A stretch of DNA of 12,033 nt. It comes from Pyrodictiaceae archaeon (lineage in GTDB: Archaea > Thermoproteota > Thermoprotei_A > Sulfolobales > Pyrodictiaceae). The stretch spans positions 1-12,033 of the forward strand of contig JALUFI010000149.1 in assembly GCA_027043685.1 (NCBI GenBank), written 5' to 3'. Shown piece after piece: positions 1-6,285 of this stretch (position 1 is the first letter of the stretch; the number at the start of each line of letters is the position of its first letter). The notes below the pieces were generated by a model, which was not told the DNA's origin, made no database searches, and saw only the letters and a program-made list of their open reading frames with translations. The position numbers were made by a program, and so were the translations under genes.

Positions 1-177
1 CTCCAGCCCCGCACCCAGCATCAACGCGTTGACCACGGTCCGGACATCAGCCATGAACCTTATCATGGAGAGGCCGTGGTGGGGCTCCGCCCCCTCCACG
101 CCGGCCGGGGACTCCCCGAGGGAGGCCGCGAGGCTCGCGAACACGTGTTCCTCTACTGCGAGGCTCACGCGTCCCAC
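1..177 (-). CDS. unrecognised protein, N-terminal part (runs off left edge)
   Basis: An open minus-strand frame continues to the window edge. Read from a GTG at 177-175 it begins VGRVSLAVEEHVFASLAASL and later contains EPHHGLSMIRFMADVRTVV. The residue mix looks like a soluble, helical, mildly acidic protein, and the codons end in G or C with almost no T, as in real genes here. I do not recognise the family and give no function. The frame stays open upstream through the whole 178-341 spacer, so the start is uncertain; GTG 177 or GTG 168 fits a TATA-like sequence at 211-208. The gene is divergent from the cytidine deaminase gene. No membrane segment is visible in the 59 codons available. It could be an overcalled GC-rich open frame, but the sensible amino-acid composition argues for a real gene. 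Confidence 0.5.
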   Translation of the reverse strand, partial: MGRVSLAVEEHVFASLAASLGESPAGVEGAEPHHGLSMIRFMADVRTVVNALMLGAGLE

Positions 178-203
178 CCAATCAGATACTCGCCCCCAAG
201 CAG

Positions 204-214
204 GGCCTATACCC
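204..214 (-). promoter_or_regulatory. candidate TATA box for the left-edge gene
   Basis: The minus strand reads GGGTATAGG here, the only AT-containing patch in a very GC-rich divergent spacer. A start site about 25 nt downstream would fall near 184, giving an almost leaderless transcript for a GTG at 177. This is inference from spacing only. The spacer shows no comparable TATA for the plus-strand deaminase gene. Confidence 0.3.
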
Positions 215-341
215 CCGGGGCCCCCATAGAGACACGGGTAGCACCACGGGGAGCGGAGACGCAGCCTCCTCCGCAGCGGGGACGGGCAAACCAGTAACGC
301 ACCGGTAGCACCCACGCCGCCCCACGGAGGGCTGGGCAGCG

Positions 342-812
342 GTGGCGAGGTGCGGCAGGGGCCTGGACTGGCTCCCCGAGAGGCTCCGCCTCCTCGCCGA
401 GAAGGCCCTCGAGGTGCTCCCCCACAGCTACGCCCCCTACAGCGGGGTCCACGTAGCCGCCGCGGTGCTAGACGAGAATGGCCGCATCCACCTGGGGGTA
501 AACGTTGAGAACGCAAGCTACGGGCTAACCATATGCGCCGAGAGAAACGCCGTAGCCGCAATGGTAACTGCGGGCGCTAGACGCGTGGAGGCCGTAGCAG
601 TGGTCTCCGACACAGAGGAGCCCCTACCCCCCTGCGGGGCCTGCCGCCAAGTAATCGCGGAGTTCGCCGGCCCCGAGACACCCGTGGCAAGCCACTCGGC
701 GAGAAGCGGGAAGACCTGCACCTGGAGCCTCGGAGAGCTACTCCCCTACGCTTTCACGAAGACGCACCTACCGGGAACAGGGCAGGAACGGGCAGAGGAG
801 GCGCCGGGCTAG
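342..812 (+). CDS. cdd: cytidine deaminase
   Basis: Zinc-dependent cytidine deaminase that converts cytidine and deoxycytidine to uridine and deoxyuridine in pyrimidine salvage in the cytoplasm. The 156-residue product carries the full family signature: APYSGVHVAAA near residues 31-41, the nucleoside-binding NVENASYG at 54-61, the catalytic CAERNAV at 65-71 (Cys65 zinc ligand, Glu67 proton shuttle) and PCGACRQV at 97-104 (Cys98 and Cys101 zinc ligands). SLGELLPYAF near 129-138 is the usual C-terminal motif. The length is slightly above the common 130 or so, because of about 10 extra residues before the core and a polar tail of about 16 residues. The GTG start at 342 follows a GGAGG at 326-330, which is further away than ideal; the true start could lie a few codons further in, with no effect on the core. 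The gene stands alone, divergent from the left-edge gene. Confidence 0.93.
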   Translation: MARCGRGLDWLPERLRLLAEKALEVLPHSYAPYSGVHVAAAVLDENGRIHLGVNVENASYGLTICAERNAVAAMVTAGARRVEAVAVVSDTEEPLPPCGACRQVIAEFAGPETPVASHSARSGKTCTWSLGELLPYAFTKTHLPGTGQERAEEAPG

Positions 813-944
813 TGGAGGGAAGAGCGGGCTTCGGCGGCTACCATCGCCCCGCTCACCGCCCCCGCAGGGGCTCGCCACAGGCCAGCCTCCACACCGCCCC
901 TGGAGGCGGCTAGGCCGGCCGGTGGAGCCGGTAGAGAGGGGCCG

Positions 945-956
945 GAACGCTTAAAG
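945..956 (+). promoter_or_regulatory. TATA/BRE promoter of the SSB gene
   Basis: GGAACGCTTAAAG is the only AT-rich patch in the 204-bp spacer between the deaminase and SSB genes. It has the purine-rich BRE followed by a CTTAAAG A-box typical of archaeal promoters. A start site about 26 nt downstream would be near 979, leaving a leader of about 38 nt that holds the ribosome site TAGGAG at 1001-1006. The rest of the spacer (813-940) is GC-rich and shows no gene, tRNA or box C/D motif that I can see. Confidence 0.6.
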
Positions 957-1016
957 ACTGCTAGCAGCTGGTAGGGTAGCTGTCCGTATCCGTAGCTGCG
1001 TAGGAGTCTGGAACCC

Positions 1017-1454
1017 ATGTCGGAGCAGGAGAACCACGTAACCAAGGTCTCCGACCTCAAGCCCGGAATGGACAACGTGAGCGTCCGGGTCCGCGTTCTC
1101 GAGGCGGAGCCCCCCAAGACCGTGAACACCCGCAAGGGGCCCCGCACCATAAGCGAGGCAGTGGTCGGGGACGATACGGGCCGCGTCCGCCTCACCCTCT
1201 GGGGCCACGCGGCCGGCAACATAGAGCCCGGCTCCGCCGTCGAGATAAACGGGGCCTGGACCACCGCGTACCGCGGCCAGGTAGTCCTCAACGTGGGGAG
1301 CCGCGGCGAGATAAAGACGCTCGACGACTCGGAGGCCCCGAGGGAGGACGAGGTGCCCGAGAACACGCCCCGGGCACCCCCCGACTGGAGGCCCCCGAGG
1401 AGGAGCAGCGGCGGCTTCCGCGGCTTCCGCACCCGCCGCTACCCCCGCTACTAA
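1017..1454 (+). CDS. ssb: crenarchaeal single-stranded DNA-binding protein (OB fold)
   Basis: Short single-OB-fold SSB of the Sulfolobus type, which coats single-stranded DNA in replication and repair. The 145-residue protein follows the known crenarchaeal sequence almost motif by motif: VSDLKPGMDNVSVRVRVLEA (10-29), GPRTISEAVVGDDTGRVRLT (41-60), LWGHAAGNIEPGSAVEING (61-79), AWTTAYRGQVVLNVGSRGEI (80-99), then PENTPRAPPDW leading into a flexible tail. The conserved aromatics expected to stack on bases (Trp62, Trp81, Tyr85) are present. The tail (about 118-145) is rich in Arg, Gly and Pro and ends RRYPRY; Sulfolobus SSB has a similar RG stretch but then a strongly acidic end, which is missing here. 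The ATG at 1017 has a TAGGAG ribosome site 10 nt upstream and its own TATA box. The coding region ends with tandem TAA-TGA stops. The two membrane-protein genes downstream may be cotranscribed. Confidence 0.95.
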   Translation: MSEQENHVTKVSDLKPGMDNVSVRVRVLEAEPPKTVNTRKGPRTISEAVVGDDTGRVRLTLWGHAAGNIEPGSAVEINGAWTTAYRGQVVLNVGSRGEIKTLDDSEAPREDEVPENTPRAPPDWRPPRRSSGGFRGFRTRRYPRY

Positions 1455-1457
1455 TGA

Positions 1458-1492
1458 GGGGGTAGCTGCGCCCCCGGGGCACCCCCGGGGTG
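1458..1492 (+). repeat. GC-rich hairpins and CCCCCGGGG direct repeat after ssb
   Basis: GGGGG (1458-1462) can pair with CCCCC (1471-1475) around an 8-nt loop. Two copies of CCCCCGGGG, each nearly self-complementary, sit at 1471-1479 and 1482-1490. The cluster fills the 48-bp gap between the SSB stop and the next start. No T-run follows, so this is not a classical archaeal terminator; it could pause transcription or shape the mRNA end. In DNA this rich in G and C some of it may be chance. Confidence 0.35.
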
Positions 1493-1502
1493 TGGCGGCC
1501 CG

Positions 1503-2021
1503 GTGAGCACCGCTAAGCGCTACATCTACGCAGGCCTCGTTTTACTCGCAGCCGGCTTCCTGGCCGCGGTGGCGGCCAGCGCAACCTACCCCTCCACGGC
1601 CAGCGGCACAGCCACGCTGAGCATCAGCGGCACCCACCTCTACCCCGCGGCCTCCCTCGCCCTGAAAGCAATCCCAGGCCTCGAGCCCAGCGAGGCAAAG
1701 AACCTAACAATTACGGTAACGTGTGCCAAGTGCCCCGGCCCGGTGAGGATAATCCTTCTCCACGGCGCGGAGAGGGTTGCCTCCGCCAGCCTACGCGAAG
1801 GCGAGGCCAGGGTCCTCCACGCCCACGGGCTAGACGGCGTCCTAATAGACGCCAAGACGCCAGCAGTGCTCCGCGTCGACGTGGAGGCGAGGTACAACAG
1901 GCACCCCTTCCTCTGGCTCTCCGTCCCTGCCCTCGCCGCCGCCTTGGCGGGCACCGGTGCCCTGAGCGCGGGCGCGGTGCTCCGGCTAAGCGGGCTGGAG
2001 GAGCCCGAGGAGCACCGCTAG
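1503..2021 (+). CDS. unrecognised membrane protein with external domain (2 TM)
   Basis: A 172-residue protein I do not recognise. It has a hydrophobic N-terminal segment at about 8-27 (signal or anchor), a likely external beta-rich domain of about 105 residues, and a C-terminal membrane segment at about 136-161 followed by a short charged tail ending EEPEEHR. The external part contains a CAKC pair (Cys74, Cys77), which could be a disulfide or metal site, and one N-glycosylation sequon (Asn67-Leu-Thr). The start is GTG at 1503, directly behind the GC-rich repeat cluster; no strong ribosome site is visible, which fits a gene read through from ssb. The next gene downstream has the same anchor-domain-anchor plan, so the two products may act together at the cell surface. 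That pairing is inference from architecture and spacing (48 bp), with no family evidence. Confidence 0.7.
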   Translation: MSTAKRYIYAGLVLLAAGFLAAVAASATYPSTASGTATLSISGTHLYPAASLALKAIPGLEPSEAKNLTITVTCAKCPGPVRIILLHGAERVASASLREGEARVLHAHGLDGVLIDAKTPAVLRVDVEARYNRHPFLWLSVPALAAALAGTGALSAGAVLRLSGLEEPEEHR

Positions 2022-2069
2022 GCCTAACCCCCGGGTCCCGTCCCCCGGCCGCAGTCACGGTGCAATAGT

Positions 2070-2762
2070 TTGCCGGGGCGCCGGAGGCTCCGCCGGGCTG
2101 CAAGGCTATTGCTGCTGCTCGTAGCGCTCCTCCTAGGCTACGTGGCCCTCGGAGGACCACTGCTAGCGGCCTCAGCCAGGGGCACGGCCTGGGGAGTCTT
2201 CACCGCGAAGCTCCTAGGCTTCCAGGGCAACGGCACAGCCGAGGCAAAGGCGCTTGAGCTCATATACACGCCGTGCACGCCGAGCAGCTGCAATCCGAAG
2301 GCAGGAACCGAGACCATAACCCTGCCCCCCAGGCCCGGCGCCGCCACCCCGCCCACCTGGGGCCTCCTAGACACGGTGTACCTCAAGCTAAGCACCGGGG
2401 ACGAGGTGCCCCCTACCTTCATGTGGGCGCCGCGCCCCGGAGTCCTAAACACGACCTGGATATACTACCCGCTGATACACGGCACCGCGCTGCTGGAGAT
2501 TAAGACCGAGTCGCCCCGGGTCCTCGCGAAAACATGTCCCCATGCAGCGCTCCTCGAGGCCAGGCCGCTGCCCCGGGGCTGCCTCGTCGAGCCCCGCAAC
2601 CCCGCCCCCCTGCTCCTCGATCTCAGCACAACGACAGTCTACGGCCCCGGCGGGGGCGTCGAGGTGGAGGCCCGGGCCTCGCCCCTGCTCCGCGCAGCCG
2701 CGGCTGCCGCAGCCCTCGCAGCGCTCTACGCCGCTCTGCCGAGACGGCGGCTCAGACGCTGA
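2070..2762 (+). CDS. unrecognised membrane-anchored extracellular protein (2 TM)
   Basis: A 230-residue protein of unknown family. An Arg-rich N-terminus (PGRRRLRRAAR) precedes a hydrophobic segment at about 12-35, then an external domain of about 165 residues with four cysteines (69, 74, 156, 171; an even number that could form two disulfides) and two sequons (Asn54-Gly-Thr, Asn127-Thr-Thr). It ends with an Ala-rich membrane segment (about 206-223) and a basic tail PRRRLRR. Anchor followed by a basic tail resembles C-terminally anchored archaeal surface proteins, but I see no defined sorting motif. The start appears to be TTG at 2070, since no ATG or GTG in frame gives the whole basic-hydrophobic leader. 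It lies 48 bp after the preceding membrane-protein gene and is probably in the same transcript. Third codon positions are strongly C-rich. Confidence 0.7.
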   Translation: MPGRRRLRRAARLLLLLVALLLGYVALGGPLLAASARGTAWGVFTAKLLGFQGNGTAEAKALELIYTPCTPSSCNPKAGTETITLPPRPGAATPPTWGLLDTVYLKLSTGDEVPPTFMWAPRPGVLNTTWIYYPLIHGTALLEIKTESPRVLAKTCPHAALLEARPLPRGCLVEPRNPAPLLLDLSTTTVYGPGGGVEVEARASPLLRAAAAAAALAALYAALPRRRLRR

Positions 2763-2803
2763 GGGCGTGGAGAATGCGTGCCGCCGGAGACAACCCGAAT
2801 TAC

Positions 2804-2813
2804 AATTTAAAAT
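2804..2813 (+). promoter_or_regulatory. upstream TATA-like box before the binding-protein gene
   Basis: ACAATTTAAAA forms a good A-box preceded by GAATTAC. A start site from it would fall near 2833, about 100 nt upstream of the ATG at 2935 and inside the TATAGG repeat cluster. It may be a second promoter giving a longer leader, or may serve an unseen small RNA; no gene between it and 2935 is convincing. Confidence 0.4.
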
Positions 2814-2821
2814 CTCTAAGG

Positions 2822-2852
2822 TATAGGGTGCTGTATAGGAGGCGTGCCTATA
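2822..2852 (+). promoter_or_regulatory. candidate operator: TATAGG direct and inverted repeats
   Basis: TATAGG occurs at 2822-2827 and again at 2834-2839 (12 bp apart). Its inverse, CCTATA, lies at 2847-2852, so the last two form an inverted repeat with a 7-bp spacer. The cluster lies just downstream of the first TATA-like box and upstream of the main one. The position and symmetry suggest a transcription-factor site controlling the transporter, but the regulator is unknown and this is inference. Confidence 0.35.
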
Positions 2853-2875
2853 GCCTCACCGCATGCCGAGTCTCT

Positions 2876-2890
2876 GGGAAATTTTATATT
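2876..2890 (+). promoter_or_regulatory. main TATA/BRE promoter of the binding-protein gene
   Basis: GGGAAATTTTATATT combines a purine-rich BRE with a strong A-box (TTTTATA at 2882-2888). A start about 26 nt downstream is near 2912, leaving a leader of about 22 nt with AAGGTGG (2921-2927) as ribosome site before the ATG at 2935. GGGAA and TTCCC also flank the box symmetrically. A weaker alternative box, CTTAAC, lies at 2898-2903. Confidence 0.6.
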
Positions 2891-2934
2891 CCCCTCGCTT
2901 AACTTTTGGGGCATGAAGCGAAGGTGGCGCAGCC

Positions 2935-5900
2935 ATGAGGCGCCTAGCTTCTCTCCTAGTACTAGCACTGCTGCTCGCCCCCACCCTAGGCGCCGCAGTC
3001 AGCTACGCCCAGACCGAGAAGGGCCCAGCAACGAACAAAGTAATATGGATGGGCGTGTCACTCCAGAACGCGGTACAAGCACTCGAAAGCGGCCAGATCG
3101 ATGTCTACCTATTCGGCCTAAGGCCCAGCGCGGCCCAGCAGCTAGCCGGCAAGCCCGGCATCAAGCTCTACCAGGCCCCCAGCGGCCTAGTAGACATAGG
3201 CCTCAACCCCGCCCCGGTACAGATAGTCGTGCTGCCCGGCAAGTACGACAAGAAGACCGCCGCCCAGGTCCTCGGCACCGTGCCCGAGAACATAGAGTAC
3301 GCTACCTACATACCGCCTAACGCTAACCTAACCCTCCTCAACAACGCGCCGTTCATAGGCATACCGATAAACAAGACCAACATAACGGTCGTGGAGCTAT
3401 GTGCCAAGCTACCCAGCCTACCCGCCAACGCTAAGCAGATATGGGCCAGCAACCAGATGGACATCAACCCGTTCTGCTTCCGCAAGATACGCTTCGCCCT
3501 CAACTACCTAATAGACAGGGACTACATAGTCAAGAACATCTACAAGGGCTTCGCCATACCCAAGTACGCGTTCTACGGCCCCGACGACCCCGTATACGTG
3601 CAGCTAGTCGACATAGTGGCCAAGTACAAGTTCAGCTACAACCCCGACCTCGCCAAGAGCATCATAGCCAACGTGCTCAGCAAGGTAGGCGCAGTATACA
3701 AGGGCGGCACCTGGTACTATAACGGTAAGCCAATAACAGTGATAGGCATCATAAGGCAGGAGGACGAGCGCTACGACATAGGCAACCTGTTCGCCGACAA
3801 CCTGGAGAAGATAATAGGCTTCAAGGTAATAAGGGAGATAGTGCCCTTCAGCCAGGCCATACCCACCGTCTACTTCACCGACCCCAAGGCCTTCAAGTGG
3901 AGCTTCTACACCGAGGGCTGGGGCAAGGGCGCCCTCGACCGCTGGGACCCGTGGACACTAGCACAGTTCGCCGCCGACTGGCTAGGCTGGGCGCCCGGCT
4001 GGGGCGACAACACCTACTGGAGCTACAGGAACTACACCATAGACTACTACAGCATGCTCACCGCCAACAGCCGCATAGACCCCAAGAAGCTTGAGCAGAG
4101 CAACTACCTGCTATACCTGATGCTCAAGCAGAAGGGCCTCATAGGCAACAAGACGATCATGATAACTAGCAAGAAGCAGTGGATACACGACCTACGCATG
4201 GGCACCGAGCTAGGCATACAGGAGAGCATAAGGATATGGATAGCCGCCACCCTAAGCACCTACCCCGCCCGCAGCGACGTCAAGGGCGTAACCCTTGACC
4301 TAGGCGCCGGCCTAAGGAACCCATTCTTCTACCGCGGCATGTACATACCCGGCAAGGACACCATCAAGATAGGCCACCTACACGTATTCACCGCTGCCAC
4401 AATCTGGGACCCCTACGGCGGCTTCAGCGACGTCTACAGCGTTGACCCAGCGCTAGCGACCTACGACCCGCTGATATGGAGGCACCCGTTCAACGGCGAG
4501 CCCATACCCTTCAGGGTGAGCTTCACCGTCAAGACCGCCGGCCCCACCGGCAAGATAAAGGTGCCCGACGACGCCATCTGGTGGGACGCCAAGCACCACA
4601 AGTGGGTATACGCTAAGGACCTGGGCCGCACCAACGCCACCAGCGTGGTCATCCTCGACCTAAGCAAGCTGATAGGCACTAAGTGGCAGAACGGCCAGCC
4701 AATAGTCTGTGCCGACATACTAGCCTGGTGGGCCACCTGGCTTGACCTGGTCTATAACCCGCAGAAGGCCAGCCTGGAGAGCAGCATAGCCGGCCCAGCG
4801 AGGCAGACCTTCAACAAGATAGTCGCGATAAGGGTGTTCCCAGGCAAGATGAAGATGGAGATATACCTCAACTACTGGCACTTCGACCCCAACTACATAG
4901 CCGACTTCGCCCTCAGCGGCCTCGACGCCTTCACCATACCTGCCGAGATAAGGTTCGCGATGTTCTACCTAGCGTTCCAGAAGAAGACCTACGCGCTCAG
5001 CGACACGAGGGCCAAGAGCAGCAACATTCCGCACATCAACCTAGTGCTGCCCGACCACGCCGAGGCGATAAAGAAGGCCCTAGAGGAGCTGGCTAACGGC
5101 GAGTTCGACAAGCTCTACAAGAGCTACATAACCCTGCCCAACGGCATGGTGCCGGTGCCCGGCGGCGACGCCGACAAGTGGTTCCAGGAGCGCGTCCAGG
5201 CCGACATCAAGTGGATAGACGAGTACCACAACGCCTGGATAAGCGACGGCCCATTCAAGCTAGTAATGTTCAACAAGGACAAGGACATGCTGGAGCTGGA
5301 GGCCTACCGCGACCCCAGCTACCCGTTCGGCCCCACCACCTGGGTATTCGGCCTACCGACCCCGACTAAGATAGTGAACGTGGTGGCCCCGATAGTAGCT
5401 CCCGGCAAGCCCGCCAAGATAACCGTCGCCGTCACCGGCCTGCCGCCGCTGCACGTGAAGTACCTGCTACGCGACCCCGCCACCGGCAAGATACTCGCAA
5501 CCGGCGAGGCCAAGAAGGCGCCCGGCGGCTTCATAATCGAGCTGCCTGCCAGCGTCACCGGCAAGCTGGCTGAGTTCAGCGCCTACGAGCTAACCATCAT
5601 AGCCTACAGCGACCAGGTAGCCCTACCCGCCCAGAAGACCATAATCCTGCAGACTACCGCTAGGCCCGCTGGCCAGCAGGTGCAGCAGCTCCAGCAGCAG
5701 CTACAGCAGACCCAGCAGCAGGTCCAGCAGCTACAGAAGCAGCTACAGCAGCAGGCGCAGCAGCTGCAGCAGCTAGCCCAGCAGCTACAGAACCTGCAGA
5801 GTGCGCTAGGCAAGCAGCTAGCTCAGCAGCTACAGCAGCTAACCCAGAGCATAACCCAGACAGTGCAGACCCTAGGCCAGCAGATAACAAAGGTAAGCAC

Positions 5901-6144
5901 CGCTATAACCCAGATAGGCCAGAAGATTGACCAGCTAAGCCAGCAGACCAAGAACCTCCAGAACAACTGCCAGAACGTGGCAACCACCGGCGACGTACAG
6001 AAGGCCGTTAGGGCCGCCAACAAGGCCGCCAGCGCAGCAGACAGCGCGGCCTCCAAGGCCAACCTAGCAGTAACGATAAGCGTGATCAACCTAATACTGA
6101 TACTGATAGCGATAGCGCTGCTGTTCAAGAGGCAGAGCAGCTAA
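2935..6144 (+). CDS. ABC transporter solute-binding protein, family 5 (peptide/Ni type), permuted, stalked, membrane-anchored
   Basis: A 1069-residue extracellular receptor for the adjacent importer. Order of parts: signal peptide about 1-25 (cleavage near SYA-Q); binding-domain half A about 30-465, with ALESGQIDVYLFG (49-61), the family motif INPFCFRKIRFALNYLIDRD (177-196), a GFKVIREIVPF stretch near 295-305 and DRWDPW (335-340); half B about 475-800, with HVFTAATIWDP (483-493), WQNGQPIVCADI (584-595), SDGPFKL (770-776) and LELEAYRDPSY (786-796); a beta-sandwich-like linker about 810-905; a Gln-rich coiled coil 914-1011; an Ala-rich helix with single Cys1012 just before it; and a membrane anchor about 1045-1064 followed by KRQSS. 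In ordinary DppA-like proteins the half-B motifs come first, so the order is circularly permuted. Usual length is 500-600. The transported compound cannot be told from sequence. Codon bias is strong (AAG, AAC, GAC, ATA), suggesting high expression. Confidence 0.9.
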   Translation: MRRLASLLVLALLLAPTLGAAVSYAQTEKGPATNKVIWMGVSLQNAVQALESGQIDVYLFGLRPSAAQQLAGKPGIKLYQAPSGLVDIGLNPAPVQIVVLPGKYDKKTAAQVLGTVPENIEYATYIPPNANLTLLNNAPFIGIPINKTNITVVELCAKLPSLPANAKQIWASNQMDINPFCFRKIRFALNYLIDRDYIVKNIYKGFAIPKYAFYGPDDPVYVQLVDIVAKYKFSYNPDLAKSIIANVLSKVGAVYKGGTWYYNGKPITVIGIIRQEDERYDIGNLFADNLEKIIGFKVIREIVPFSQAIPTVYFTDPKAFKWSFYTEGWGKGALDRWDPWTLAQFAADWLGWAPGWGDNTYWSYRNYTIDYYSMLTANSRIDPKKLEQSNYLLYLMLKQKGLIGNKTIMITSKKQWIHDLRMGTELGIQESIRIWIAATLSTYPARSDVKGVTLDLGAGLRNPFFYRGMYIPGKDTIKIGHLHVFTAATIWDPYGGFSDVYSVDPALATYDPLIWRHPFNGEPIPFRVSFTVKTAGPTGKIKVPDDAIWWDAKHHKWVYAKDLGRTNATSVVILDLSKLIGTKWQNGQPIVCADILAWWATWLDLVYNPQKASLESSIAGPARQTFNKIVAIRVFPGKMKMEIYLNYWHFDPNYIADFALSGLDAFTIPAEIRFAMFYLAFQKKTYALSDTRAKSSNIPHINLVLPDHAEAIKKALEELANGEFDKLYKSYITLPNGMVPVPGGDADKWFQERVQADIKWIDEYHNAWISDGPFKLVMFNKDKDMLELEAYRDPSYPFGPTTWVFGLPTPTKIVNVVAPIVAPGKPAKITVAVTGLPPLHVKYLLRDPATGKILATGEAKKAPGGFIIELPASVTGKLAEFSAYELTIIAYSDQVALPAQKTIILQTTARPAGQQVQQLQQQLQQTQQQVQQLQKQLQQQAQQLQQLAQQLQNLQSALGKQLAQQLQQLTQSITQTVQTLGQQITKVSTAITQIGQKIDQLSQQTKNLQNNCQNVATTGDVQKAVRAANKAASAADSAASKANLAVTISVINLILILIAIALLFKRQSS
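5674..5866 (+). repeat. CAG/CTA-rich low-complexity tract encoding the Gln coiled coil
   Basis: Imperfect tandem units of CAGCAGCTACAG type encode residues 914 to about 977, largely Gln with Leu or Val at coiled-coil core positions. Codons vary (CAG with CTA, CTC, CTG, GTG), so the tract is not a pure trinucleotide run; the heptad spacing is kept at the protein level. The minus strand of this tract yields only Cys/Ala-rich shadow frames. Confidence 0.75.
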
Positions 6145-6156
6145 GAGTCGACAGAG

Positions 6157-6186
6157 CTAGCGGGGGCTTCCCCGAGCCTGTTTTTC
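6157..6186 (+). terminator. hairpin plus T-run after the binding-protein gene
   Basis: CGGGG (6161-6165) pairs with CCCCG (6170-6174) around GCTT, extendable by GCT/AGC across a 2-nt bulge. A CTGTTTTTCCTC pyrimidine run follows at 6178-6189. It sits 13 nt after the stop codon, as expected for a terminator. Because the permease genes follow on the same strand, partial read-through would give more receptor than permease mRNA; that is inference. Confidence 0.55.
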
Positions 6187-6241
6187 CTCTATACAAGCTA
6201 CTGTAGCACAGCTTCTCCCGGCCACGTCTCTTCTCGCGTGT

Positions 6242-6285
6242 AGGGGCTTCCCCTGCGCATCCTTGTTCCCACCGTTGGTGGGGAC
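6242..6285 (+). other. two further hairpins in the spacer before the permease genes
   Basis: AGGGGCTTCCCCT at 6242-6254 repeats the 11-bp GGGGCTTCCCC found at 6163-6173, exactly 80 bp downstream. GTTCCCACC (6265-6273) then pairs with GGTGGGGAC (6277-6285) around GTT, a 9-bp stem with one G-U pair, followed by GCTGCTGTTTTGC. They may protect or process the mRNA 3' end, terminate it, or be protein sites in DNA. Confidence 0.5.

Noticed and set aside
809..1432. Minus-strand frame opposite ssb
   Set aside because: The SSB match on the plus strand is decisive; the opposite frame is Ser/Arg/Pro-rich shadow.
2844..3320. Plus-strand frame starting at a GTG with an upstream GGAGG
   Set aside because: It runs into the signal peptide and binding domain of the receptor in another frame, and its product is an Arg/Pro/Ser-rich shadow. 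The ribosome-site match is part of the TATAGG repeat cluster.
5604..5890. Cys-rich and Ala-rich minus-strand frames opposite the Gln tract
   Set aside because: They are the direct complement of CAG repeats (Cys, Ala or Ser runs) and have no independent support.
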